Below, one piece after another: positions 44,005 to 51,463 of a DNA stretch of 64,000 bases. Source of the DNA: Shinella sp. PSBB067 (GTDB taxonomy: Bacteria > Pseudomonadota > Alphaproteobacteria > Rhizobiales > Rhizobiaceae); the NCBI RefSeq assembly GCF_016839145.1, contig NZ_CP069303.1, positions 1,178,001 through 1,242,000 on the forward strand. The letters are read 5' to 3'. Both the position numbers and the translations under genes were made by a program. Within the stretch, counting starts at the first letter, position 1; each line of letters opens with the position of its first letter. Under the pieces are notes generated by a model that made no database searches, was not told where the DNA came from, and saw nothing but the letters and a program-made list of their open reading frames with translations.

Positions 44005-44853
44005 TCACTTCCCGACGTTCACGAACGGGAGGGACGCACCGGGAACCATCGTGGTCGGGAGGACTCCGCTCCACTTCTCGACGGCGGTGAGGTCCACCAG
44101 CGAGGGGTTGTCACGGAGGGCTGCGCCTCGGGCGCGGATTGCGTCGGCTTCGGCCTCGCCCTTGAGGCGTACTGCATCGGCTTCTGCCTGTGCCTGTGCG
44201 CGGGTGGCGTCGGCGGCGGCGCGGGCCTGTGTGACGGTGATCTCGGCCTGAACCTTCTCACGCTCGGCGTTCTGTCGGAGCTTCTGGACCTCGATCTCGG
44301 CGCTCATGCGCTCCTCGATCTTGGCCTCGTAGGTGTCCGAGAAGTCGATATTCTCGATCTGAACGCTCTCGATCACGACAGGGCCGACAACGGCGTCCTG
44401 CAAGGTCATCTGAATGTCGGCGTTCAGCTTTCCGCGCTCGGTGATCGCCCGCTGCGCGTTGTAGCCGCCGAAGACGTTCTTGACCTGCGCCATCAACTGG
44501 CGCTCAACCAGTCGGGACATAAGGTTGTCTTCCGTGCCGTATTCCGAATAGACGAGACCTGCCTTGTCGCCGGGGATCGAGTAGTTGATCGAGACGTGGA
44601 GCGCCGCCGTCTGCTGGTCCGCCGAGTAGGCCATGACGTTCTCGTAGGTCTTGGCCTTCGAGCGAATATCGACGGTGCGAACGCCGTCCACGAACGGCAT
44701 CTTGAAGTGAAGGCCGGGCTCCGCGACGGTCATGATCGCGCCGTTGCGGGTGACGACGCCGCGTTCACCCTGATCGACCACAAAGAAGGAGCCGAAGGAG
44801 GTAGCGGCAATTGCGAGGGCGGCGACACCGAGGGCTGCGAATTTAACGGACAT
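44005..44853 (-). CDS. SPFH/prohibitin-like membrane protein
   Basis: A 282-residue protein with an N-terminal membrane anchor (about 5-26), an SPFH domain (FVVDQGERGVVTRNGAIMTV onward to about 180) and an Ala/Glu/Arg-rich coiled coil (about 180-240, with repeats such as ARAAADATRAQAQAEADAVR). Host relatives HflK/HflC and prohibitin assemble as rings that modulate the FtsH protease. On a phage element it may influence FtsH, and so lysogeny, or block superinfection; both are inferences. It overlaps the upstream 45-codon gene by 11 bp. Confidence 0.85.
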   Translation of the reverse strand: MSVKFAALGVAALAIAATSFGSFFVVDQGERGVVTRNGAIMTVAEPGLHFKMPFVDGVRTVDIRSKAKTYENVMAYSADQQTAALHVSINYSIPGDKAGLVYSEYGTEDNLMSRLVERQLMAQVKNVFGGYNAQRAITERGKLNADIQMTLQDAVVGPVVIESVQIENIDFSDTYEAKIEERMSAEIEVQKLRQNAEREKVQAEITVTQARAAADATRAQAQAEADAVRLKGEAEADAIRARGAALRDNPSLVDLTAVEKWSGVLPTTMVPGASLPFVNVGK

Positions 44854-44980
44854 GCTTGGTTCCTTTCTTGGAGGTCTTGGATCGGGTGTTGGTTGCGTCG
44901 TTGAAGAACTTGGCGGCGGCGAAGATGCCGATGATGATGAGGGCCGCGATGACGGCCCGACCGATCAGGGTGGCGATCAT
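44843..44980 (-). CDS. Single-span membrane protein, 45 aa
   Basis: MIATLIGRAVIAALIIIGIF then AAAKFFNDATNTRSK and a basic tail: one membrane helix and a positively charged cytoplasmic end. Its ATG overlaps the preceding stop (ATGA), and its end overlaps the SPFH start by 11 bp, so it belongs to the same translated string and may be its partner. Confidence 0.65.
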   Translation of the reverse strand: MIATLIGRAVIAALIIIGIFAAAKFFNDATNTRSKTSKKGTKHVR

Positions 44981-45372
44981 GCGGTCGCCTCCAGAGCGGC
45001 GTAGGTGAAGCTGCGGAACGGGCCCGGAACCCACTCGGCTTCCGCATCGGTTGCCACGATCACGTCGAGGCCGAGCGCCCCGTCGAACCAGAGGCCGACC
45101 ACTTCCTTGCAGTCCTCGAACGAGTAGTGAGCCCGGATACCGCCGTGCTGGAGGTCGTGGGTCGAGCGGACGAGGTTGTGCAGGAGGTCGAGAAGCGTAT
45201 CCGAGAGGTGGAAGACCGCGGTGTCGCCGGGGATCAGCGAGAGGTCGCCGGACGCGGCGTCGAGCTTGAAGCGAAGGCCGGTGCCGTCGCCGTCAACGAG
45301 GGCTCCGGTGATTACTAGCGTCGGGAAGACGCCCTGCGGCGGGTTGACGTAGCATTCGAGGTCTTTGAGCAT
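44977..45372 (-). CDS. Hypothetical element protein, 131 aa
   Basis: An acidic soluble protein, MLKDLECYVNPPQGVFPTLV, with FHLSDTLLDLLHNLVRSTHD and a central GDLSLIPGD. No family recognised. AAAGGAAG lies upstream. It is the first gene of the small-protein and SPFH string, starting 20 bp downstream of the integrase terminator. Confidence 0.6.
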   Translation of the reverse strand: MLKDLECYVNPPQGVFPTLVITGALVDGDGTGLRFKLDAASGDLSLIPGDTAVFHLSDTLLDLLHNLVRSTHDLQHGGIRAHYSFEDCKEVVGLWFDGALGLDVIVATDAEAEWVPGPFRSFTYAALEATA

Positions 45373-45391
45373 TTGGCTTCCTTTCGGTGCG

Positions 45392-45423
45392 CAAAAGAAA
45401 AGCCCCCGGCGGGACCGAGGGCT
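45392..45423 (-). terminator. Terminator of the MarR-like-integrase unit
   Basis: On the minus strand AGCCCTCGG (45423-45415) pairs with CCGGGGGCT (45409-45401) with G-U help, followed by TTTCTTTTG. It lies 38 bp after the integrase stop and separates the integration module from the SPFH string. Confidence 0.8.
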
Positions 45424-45460
45424 GCGTGGACTTCATCAATGGATGGTTGGTTCGGAGGCG

Positions 45461-46471
45461 CTATGCCGCTTCCAGAACGTGGACGATCTCCTCAAGGGAG
45501 GTCGGTCTGATCTGCATGTAGCGCATGGTCGTGACGATGGCCGAGTGGCCCATCCATTCCATGACGCGCTTCACGTCTACCCCGCCGAGAACCAGCCGGG
45601 TGCAGCAGGTGTGCCGGAGCGTGTGCGGCGTTACGTCCCCCATCTGAAGGGCTTCCCGCATGGTGTCCCATCGGGACCGCATGGCTCCCCGAGCGAAGCC
45701 CTCGAACGGGCCCCATCCCTTCACCTTCTTCCGCTCCTTGAGGATCGCTTGGCATCGCTTGGTGAGCGGAACGGTGCGCGGCTTGTTGGTCTTGGTGTGC
45801 CAGAACGTCACCGACTTGAAATCGGGGCCGAAGGCGTCCCACCTGACCGGGACCATTTCGGAGAAGCAGCGGGCTCCGGTGTCGATCAACAGGATCGTCA
45901 GATCGTGGAGGTCGTCGTAGCCCATGCTCTCCCAGTAGGCGAGCAAGGCGCGCTCCTCTTTGTCGTCCAGATACCGGAAGCGGGTCTGCTCGATCTTGTT
46001 CCACCGGAGGCGCGGTGTGTTGACCACGATGCCGTTGTCCTTTGCCACCTTGAGGAGCTTGGATAGTGCGGCGGTACGCTTGTTGACGGACGACGGCGTG
46101 AGGCCCTTGTCCGCGAAGTGGACCCGCATGTCGGCAGCTTCTGCCGGGGTGATCTCGCTGACTACCTTGTTCCGACCGAAGTATTCGACCACCTGCAAAC
46201 CGTTGCGCAATAGGGACGGTGCGGCTCGCATGTCCTTCCATTCGGTGCGCGCAACGTGGTCGTAGAGGTTCCCGAGGAGGGTAAGGTCGCGGCCTGTCTT
46301 GGCGCGGGGGATCGTGGTGGCCGGAGGGAGAGGCTTCCCCTGTTCAATCGCCAGCTTCGCGGCGGTTTCCCATGCCTCGGCCTCGGCGCGGGTCTTGAAG
46401 GTTGGCCGGAGGCGTTTCCCCTCCGGTGTACGCACGTCTGCTTGAAAGAGGCTACCCCGTTGTCGGGCCAT
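45461..46471 (-). CDS. int: Tyrosine recombinase, phage integrase
   Basis: A 336-residue integrase. The N-terminal about 60 residues form an AP2-like/arm-binding region (MARQRGSLFQADVRTPEGKR), then a SAM-like core-binding domain (about 65-150) and the catalytic domain. All catalytic residues are present: Arg201 (TGARCFSE), the beta-hairpin Lys near 227, His283 and Arg286 (HTLRHT), His309 (MGHS) and Tyr318 (MRYMQ). The enzyme is therefore predicted active. AGGAG precedes the ATG. It should recombine the GATTTTAAGTC core. Confidence 0.95.
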   Translation of the reverse strand: MARQRGSLFQADVRTPEGKRLRPTFKTRAEAEAWETAAKLAIEQGKPLPPATTIPRAKTGRDLTLLGNLYDHVARTEWKDMRAAPSLLRNGLQVVEYFGRNKVVSEITPAEAADMRVHFADKGLTPSSVNKRTAALSKLLKVAKDNGIVVNTPRLRWNKIEQTRFRYLDDKEERALLAYWESMGYDDLHDLTILLIDTGARCFSEMVPVRWDAFGPDFKSVTFWHTKTNKPRTVPLTKRCQAILKERKKVKGWGPFEGFARGAMRSRWDTMREALQMGDVTPHTLRHTCCTRLVLGGVDVKRVMEWMGHSAIVTTMRYMQIRPTSLEEIVHVLEAA

Positions 46472-46841
46472 TCGCTTCTCCTATGATTTCGTCTATGCGG
46501 TCCCCTAAGTTCCGCCCGAGGCGGGTCGGGGCGATGATGTTGGATCGTGTATCGGTTACGTCGGGAACCTGCGTTATCAAGTTCAGTCCATGCTCACGGC
46601 GGCTACCGTCCCCATCATGGGTGAATGCTGTGGACCCCAAGGTGCGGACTGCTCTCGATAGCGCAGACTTCGACAGACCTGTGGCCCGGACCAAATCCGC
46701 TGCGGTTGTTCCGGGCTTGTTTAGTATGTGGAGGAGGACAGAGAGTTGGCTTATCTCCATACGCGGGTAGAGTTCCCTGATCTCCTCCACGATCCTGATT
46801 AGGGCTTTCACCCCCGCGTTATTAGGTTGCTTCTTGGTCAT
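46452..46841 (-). CDS. MarR-like winged-helix protein
   Basis: A 129-residue protein whose centre, YPRMEISQLSVLLHILNKPG then TTAADLVRATGLSKSALSRA, matches the winged-helix reading head of MarR-type regulators. It lies directly upstream of int and overlaps it by 20 bp, and both follow a strong promoter, so it may regulate integration or act as a lysogeny repressor. ATG 46841 follows AAAGG. The C-terminus is not family-like. Confidence 0.7.
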   Translation of the reverse strand: MTKKQPNNAGVKALIRIVEEIRELYPRMEISQLSVLLHILNKPGTTAADLVRATGLSKSALSRAVRTLGSTAFTHDGDGSRREHGLNLITQVPDVTDTRSNIIAPTRLGRNLGDRIDEIIGEANGPTTG

Positions 46842-46873
46842 GGCACCCACCTTTGGTTCCCGTAATGGGTCTT

Positions 46874-46902
46874 TTATAAGCCGCCTCCCTTCCGCCCGTC
46901 AA
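46874..46902 (-). promoter_or_regulatory. Sigma70-type promoter of the MarR-like-int unit
   Basis: On the minus strand TTGACG (46902-46897), 17 bp, TTATAA (46879-46874), then 32 bp to the MarR-like start. It would let the host polymerase express the integration module independently of the phage polymerase. Confidence 0.7.
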
Positions 46903-47087
46903 TTTGGCGGCGAGAGGATTTTCATTCCCTGCTCCAGCTTCGCCTTCGCCCATTGAATGGGTTGCTGAACGTCCTTCCCAGTGGGCTCGGCCCCGTTGGC
47001 AAGGGCACGGATGGCGCACAATAGAAACTCTGCGGAGACCGAGAGAGCTTCGATACCATCCGAAACGGTCTTCGACTGATCCTGCAT
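46899..47087 (-). CDS. Small element protein, 62 aa
   Basis: MQDQSKTVSDGIEALSVSAE then FLLCAIRALANGAEPTGKDV: a short helical, soluble protein with no recognised family. ATG 47087 is preceded by GGAAG; a TTG two codons upstream is an alternative. It follows the candidate phage promoter near 47118-47150. Confidence 0.55.
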   Translation of the reverse strand: MQDQSKTVSDGIEALSVSAEFLLCAIRALANGAEPTGKDVQQPIQWAKAKLEQGMKILSPPN

Positions 47088-47134
47088 GTTCAACTTCCTG
47101 TCTCTTGTTGTCTTTGAGGGACGATTGCCCGTCC

Positions 47135-47239
47135 CTATGGTCGAAAAAACGTGTCATACACGCCCCAGATACCCACCCCCGTCGCGAGGACGAGGAAGGC
47201 GATCTGGATAATACGGAGCAGAACTTCATACGTGGACAA
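47135..47239 (-). CDS. Possible single-span membrane peptide, 34 aa (TTG start)
   Basis: A short ORF reading STYEVLLRIIQIAFLVLATG then VGIWGVYDTFFRP, a convincing membrane helix. The start would be TTG 47239, with AGGAGG 12 nt upstream, inside the end of the peptidase gene. The start and even the existence of the gene are uncertain. Confidence 0.4.
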   Translation of the reverse strand: MSTYEVLLRIIQIAFLVLATGVGIWGVYDTFFRP

Positions 47240-47245
47240 ACTTTT

Positions 47246-48319
47246 TTATCGCCTCCTACGAATCAACCCACTACAGGCACTAACTCGTTTTTCGTAGCCG
47301 TAGAAGAGGGAGACTTGATCCAAAATGTCATGTTTGTTTATGCCGCACCCTTCGAGGAGGTCCACGATCAGGTCCGGGTACTCCAGAACCAGTTCCTTGA
47401 AATCCACATCGGCGGCATAATCGGCCCCTGAAAGTTCGCCGTAGCGGGTGCCGTAGAACGGCAGATAGTCGTCATCATCCCACGGAGCCCGTGTCGGATC
47501 GCGCTCAATGACCAGCGACGAATAGTCAATCGTCAGGAGACGGTCGCGAAGCCAGATCAAAAATTTCACGTCCTGCGTTTCCCCATCTCCGTGCTGTCCG
47601 CGATAGCCGACAGAGACGTTCGTGCATTCGGGAATGATCCCCGCATATTCGTTCGTGTCCGTGTAGCTTCCACCGTCGTCGGGCCTGTAGCTGCCGCCGA
47701 GCGCCGCCGACAGGGACTTCGCGAAGGCGTCGGAGCATGTGCGCCGCCCCATCTGGTGCGTGATAACGTCCGTCTGGTAGGCCCGGTCGAAGGCCATTGC
47801 GAAGCGGAACTGGGACAGCCACATGGGATCGCCCTTGGCAAGGTCGCTGGAACCGATGCAACCGCTCTCCTCGCCGTGGTGGATGATGTAGGTTCCCGGC
47901 ACTCCGGCCTTGACCATTTCCATGATGAGCCAGATGCCCGCCGTGTCGTCGGCCCCAAGGCAGTTCGATCCATTCCGCTTCGCTTTCTTCGACAGGCGCA
48001 GGATGCCGTCATTCCCGTAGTGGAGCGACTGGATGCCCTCCACGTCATGCACCGTGTCCAGATGGGCCGAGAACAACCACGGCGCATCCTCTCCGACCGT
48101 CACGACGAGGTTGTCGAACGGGTCGCGGGTGAAGCCGAGAGGGCGAAGGTATGTGTCCACGAACGCCTGTTCCGTAGGGCTCCCTTTCGGTCGCATGTAC
48201 TTGAACAGGCGGATGATGTTGCGCTCGTCATCGCTCAACTGGGTCGCCGGGGGCGCATAGGGCTCCTCGGTCTTGCGGGCATACTTTCCATAGCCGAACG
48301 CCTTGCGAAGGTTCTTCAC
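47246..48319 (-). CDS. M20/M28-type zinc metallopeptidase carried by the element (GTG start)
   Basis: A 357-residue protein with the binuclear zinc peptidase signature: LFSAHLDTVHD (His and Asp), CLGADDTAGIW (bridging Asp) and IIHHGEESGCIGSSD (catalytic and metal Glu). The N-terminal DERNIIRLFKYMRPKGSPTE resembles aminopeptidases and peptidase T-like enzymes. There is no signal peptide. The start is GTG 48319 after AAAGGAGC. The substrate is unknown; processing of a phage or host peptide is possible. It sits just downstream of the polymerase fusion. Confidence 0.82.
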   Translation of the reverse strand: MKNLRKAFGYGKYARKTEEPYAPPATQLSDDERNIIRLFKYMRPKGSPTEQAFVDTYLRPLGFTRDPFDNLVVTVGEDAPWLFSAHLDTVHDVEGIQSLHYGNDGILRLSKKAKRNGSNCLGADDTAGIWLIMEMVKAGVPGTYIIHHGEESGCIGSSDLAKGDPMWLSQFRFAMAFDRAYQTDVITHQMGRRTCSDAFAKSLSAALGGSYRPDDGGSYTDTNEYAGIIPECTNVSVGYRGQHGDGETQDVKFLIWLRDRLLTIDYSSLVIERDPTRAPWDDDDYLPFYGTRYGELSGADYAADVDFKELVLEYPDLIVDLLEGCGINKHDILDQVSLFYGYEKRVSACSGLIRRRR

Positions 48320-48375
48320 GTTCCGGGCTCCTTTCAGGGAATGTCAGGGGGTGTAGAGGGGCCGAGCGGGCCGCA

Positions 48376-51246
48376 TCACGCGGCCAGCGCCAGTTCGGCT
48401 TGATTGTCGTTGTCGAAGCGCCCGAGCATGGTCACGCCGCGCTCCTCCAGCCATGCGTCAACGTAGCTGGCGATGCAGGGGAGATTGCCGCTGTCCACGA
48501 ACGTCCCGTCCGAAAGCTCCTTGCGGGCATCCTCGTCGTCGGACCACGCCTCGGCGTATTCGCACCAGTAGCAATGCTCCTCGGCCCAATCGGCGGATAC
48601 CGTGCGGCCATCGGAAAGCTCGACGCTTTCGTGACGGCTACCGTCGTACCAGCGCTCGGTTTCCTCGCAGTAGAACCAATTGCCACGCTCGGCTCCCCGG
48701 TCGGACAGCGACGTGCCGCAATCGGTCTCGACCTGCCTGTCATCCGGGTAGTAGTCGTTCATTTCCTCGCAGAAGAAGTACCCGTCATTCAGGCAGCTAG
48801 AGCAGACGTGCCGGTCCACGGTGTCCACATAGGTCCGGTCGTCCTCGTGGGTCGGCTCCTCGCAATCGTCGCAGCGATAGAGTTCGTCGGAGAGCCCGTT
48901 CGTGTTCCGAGCGCTGATCTCGCCCCGAGGGTCGATCACGAGGAACTTCCCGTCGTCGGAAACGCTGTTGCAGGTGTCGAGGTATGGCAGGATGGCCGAG
49001 TGGTGCGCCGTGGTGCCGTAGCTGTCGTGGATCATGGCGAACTTGTTGATCCCCTTGTCCACCGCTGCGCAGACCGTGAGGACCAGCGCGGAGGCGTCGA
49101 GGGAATGGACAAAGTTCGGGGCCACCCCGTTGACCTGACGGCGAGCGTCGATCTGGTCCGGCAGTTCTTCCGACACGCGAGGCGCGAAGCGTTCGCCAAA
49201 CAGGAGCGTGTTGAGGCGCTTCTGCTTCATTTCCGGGTAGAACTGGAAGACCGGGAAGCCGGACGGCGTGGTCCAGTGAAGGGGCTCGCCTTCCTTGACG
49301 ACTGTCCCGGCCACCTTGCGCAGCCAGCCCATAGCCAGACGAGCGGACACGACGGTTTCCCCGATACCCTTCCAGACGATGGAGGCCAACCAGTTGATCG
49401 CTTGGCTTTTCTCCTCGTCGGAGAACGGGAGGTTCCCCTTGTCCATCACGGCGTCGGCAACGTACTTCTGGCACGAGTTAAGGGTGCCGCCATACGGAAG
49501 GACCATGACCGGGCGCTTGGTGATCTTGCGGTCGATCCCGACGTGCCGCCACGCGAAGGCCCATTTCTGCTCCTCCTCGGTGCCGTCGCGGGTGATCCGC
49601 TTGAGTTCGCCCATCACCCAGTCCGCGACAACGCCATAAATGTCCTGCGGCTTGTCCGAGGGGACAAGGTTCACGGCGCGGCCCGCAACCGGGTCTTGGA
49701 GCATGGCCGAGTAGTGCTGGAGGCCGTTGCACGAGCCGTCCATTGCAATCGGGAGCCGGGAAACGAACGGGGTCTCCCGCTGGAGGGGCCACCCCATTTC
49801 CAGATACTCGAAGGCCCACGCGAGGAAGCAGAACGGGCTATCCGCTTCGGTCCACCAAAGGTCGTCTAGTGGGGCCTTTGCGCACGAGAGGATGCGTTCC
49901 CGATTTTCTGCGGTCCAAGCCACTCGCTCATCGAAGGAAACCTTATCAACGCCGAAGCAGTTGGCTCCGTGGATGAGAAACCACCGGAGTTGTTCCGGGC
50001 GGGTGATGGGATCGCCGGAGGAGAACTGGAGCAGTCCTTTCGAGAGGTCCGTTCCCTGCGGGTTAAGGCCAGAGGCAACAGCATAAATGCGCCCCCGGAA
50101 ATCAAGCTGATATGGGAAGTAGATGGCGTCATAGTTTGAGAACTCCGAGGCGACCGCGAGGGTCTTGAAGGCTTGGACCCTCCGGCTCTTGAGGGACGTG
50201 TTGGTTTCGTAGGTGATCGCCGCCAGCCGCCGCCACGCCTTCCGAGCCTCCTCGTTGGTGTCAATGTCGGTAGGCTTGGTGGGCAACGGAAGCACGTCGG
50301 CGGGAAGACCGGCCACGCCAGCCCCGCCACGCATCAAGTGATCGGCCACTTCGAGAACCTTCTGGTTCACCGACCACGGCGTCCGCTGGATCGCATTGAC
50401 CGCCTTGTAGACGAGCGAGAGGTCGGCCTTCTTGAGCAGCCGCATGTGCTTCTTCGAGCGGGTCTTCACGAGGCGCAGCGGATACGCGAAGGCGTCCGAG
50501 TGGTATCCGCCCCCGGTGAGCCCATCCCAGTCCTTCGGCGGCACGATGCACGGCAGGTACTCGGGGAACATGATTTCCGACTGGAGGTTCAACTGGTCGA
50601 GCCACGTCTTGAACCTGTCGGTGATCGAGACCATGGCGATGGGTCGCCGCTTGATCTTGAGCGTTTCGATTTCGATCAGGCCGGTAGCGACGGCGACGAT
50701 CTCGATCAGCTTGATCCCGACGATCACCTTGTCGCTGGTGGACCACGGGGTCCAGCCGTCCTGCCCTTGGGCGCAGATTGCCATGAGGGCGCGGCGGCGG
50801 TGATCCGCGTGACCGGTCCTGCTTTCGAGGAGCCGCTGTGCGTTCTTCACCCCGACCGGGTTCTTCTTCTCGTAGGAGTGCAGCCGCTGTTCGGTTTCGA
50901 TGAATGCCCCGACGCGGTTGGCTAGGACGGTCAACTCCCGGTCCCGCACGATGCCGTCGAGGACCAGCTTGAGGGTGATGTAGGCGACGGACACGGCGTC
51001 CAGCCCGTCGATTGCCTTGACCGCCGAGTGGCGGCGACCGGCCTTCCCGGCAAGGGCCTCCTCACGGAACTGCTCGATGGCGGCGGCGACCGGCTCAATG
51101 GCCGCGTCCAGTGCGGTCTTGACGCTGCGGCTGTCGGAGGCCGCGCCGTGCTGGAGGTTGTCCTGATAGGCATCCCGGTACTTGTCCACCCCGAGGGAAG
51201 CCATTCGTTCTTCCAAGCGAAGCTGCTCGGCCATGAGGTCGGTCAT
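48376..51246 (-). CDS. T7-type single-subunit RNA polymerase with a foreign Cys-rich C-terminus
   Basis: A 956-residue protein whose first ~750 residues are a phage RNA polymerase: DFRGRIYAV (382-390), catalytic Asp503 in MDGSCNGLQHYS, the O-helix pattern R573-K577-M581-Y585-G in RKITKRPVMVLPYGG, and second catalytic Asp741 in IHDSYGT. In T7 about 70 more polymerase residues follow, ending in the FAFA foot. Here, after about residue 755, that part is replaced by ~200 residues with CxxC-like clusters (RCDDC, HVCSSC, FFCEE, WFYCEETERWYDG, CYWCEY). This suggests fusion to another gene by deletion, so activity is doubtful. The start follows AGGAG. Confidence 0.92.
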   Translation of the reverse strand: MTDLMAEQLRLEERMASLGVDKYRDAYQDNLQHGAASDSRSVKTALDAAIEPVAAAIEQFREEALAGKAGRRHSAVKAIDGLDAVSVAYITLKLVLDGIVRDRELTVLANRVGAFIETEQRLHSYEKKNPVGVKNAQRLLESRTGHADHRRRALMAICAQGQDGWTPWSTSDKVIVGIKLIEIVAVATGLIEIETLKIKRRPIAMVSITDRFKTWLDQLNLQSEIMFPEYLPCIVPPKDWDGLTGGGYHSDAFAYPLRLVKTRSKKHMRLLKKADLSLVYKAVNAIQRTPWSVNQKVLEVADHLMRGGAGVAGLPADVLPLPTKPTDIDTNEEARKAWRRLAAITYETNTSLKSRRVQAFKTLAVASEFSNYDAIYFPYQLDFRGRIYAVASGLNPQGTDLSKGLLQFSSGDPITRPEQLRWFLIHGANCFGVDKVSFDERVAWTAENRERILSCAKAPLDDLWWTEADSPFCFLAWAFEYLEMGWPLQRETPFVSRLPIAMDGSCNGLQHYSAMLQDPVAGRAVNLVPSDKPQDIYGVVADWVMGELKRITRDGTEEEQKWAFAWRHVGIDRKITKRPVMVLPYGGTLNSCQKYVADAVMDKGNLPFSDEEKSQAINWLASIVWKGIGETVVSARLAMGWLRKVAGTVVKEGEPLHWTTPSGFPVFQFYPEMKQKRLNTLLFGERFAPRVSEELPDQIDARRQVNGVAPNFVHSLDASALVLTVCAAVDKGINKFAMIHDSYGTTAHHSAILPYLDTCNSVSDDGKFLVIDPRGEISARNTNGLSDELYRCDDCEEPTHEDDRTYVDTVDRHVCSSCLNDGYFFCEEMNDYYPDDRQVETDCGTSLSDRGAERGNWFYCEETERWYDGSRHESVELSDGRTVSADWAEEHCYWCEYAEAWSDDEDARKELSDGTFVDSGNLPCIASYVDAWLEERGVTMLGRFDNDNQAELALAA

Positions 51247-51261
51247 TCAATTTCTCCTAGC

Positions 51262-51283
51262 TGGTCACAGGATTGGTCACAGG
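51262..51283 (+). repeat. Candidate integrase arm-type sites, right end
   Basis: TGGTCACAGG at 51262-51271 and 51274-51283, identical in sequence and orientation to the left-end copies. They lie between the polymerase start and attR. A related TGGTCAAATG occurs at 51345-51354, and an inverted repeat GGGCAC/GTGCCC at 51285-51301. Confidence 0.65.
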
Positions 51284-51452
51284 CGGGCACGATCCGTGCC
51301 CAAATCCACTGGGCACAGAAATTCCGTGCCGATAATGGGACGATCTGGTCAAATGAAAAAACGGCCCGGACGCGGGCGAATAATTCTTGGAAATTCAGGA
51401 AGTTGGGGAGGTTTTGGGAGCGATAGTTTCGCTAATGGGACGGTAAACTGGG

Positions 51453-51463
51453 GATTTTAAGTC
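51453..51463. repeat. attR core
   Basis: Second copy of the 11-bp core GATTTTAAGTC, at the 3' edge of the host tRNA 5' half. Confidence 0.88.

Larger units (their letters stand above)
42624..51463. mobile_element. 8.84 kb integrated phage-like element in tRNA-Leu(UAA)
   Basis: Bounded by direct repeats of GATTTTAAGTC (42624-42634 and 51453-51463) that split a tRNA-Leu(UAA) gene in its anticodon loop. All protein genes read on the minus strand; one tRNA gene reads on the plus strand. Contents from right to left: T7-type RNA polymerase with altered C-terminus, metallopeptidase, two small genes, MarR-like gene, tyrosine integrase, small hypothetical genes, SPFH protein, secreted protein, tRNA-Leu. 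There are no terminase, portal, capsid, tail, helicase or DNA polymerase genes, so it is either a deletion remnant of a temperate T7-like phage or a satellite. Confidence 0.9.

Noticed and set aside
42624..51463. Complete inducible prophage
   Set aside because: No terminase, portal, capsid, tail, lysis or DNA replication gene is present in 8.84 kb, and the polymerase is altered.
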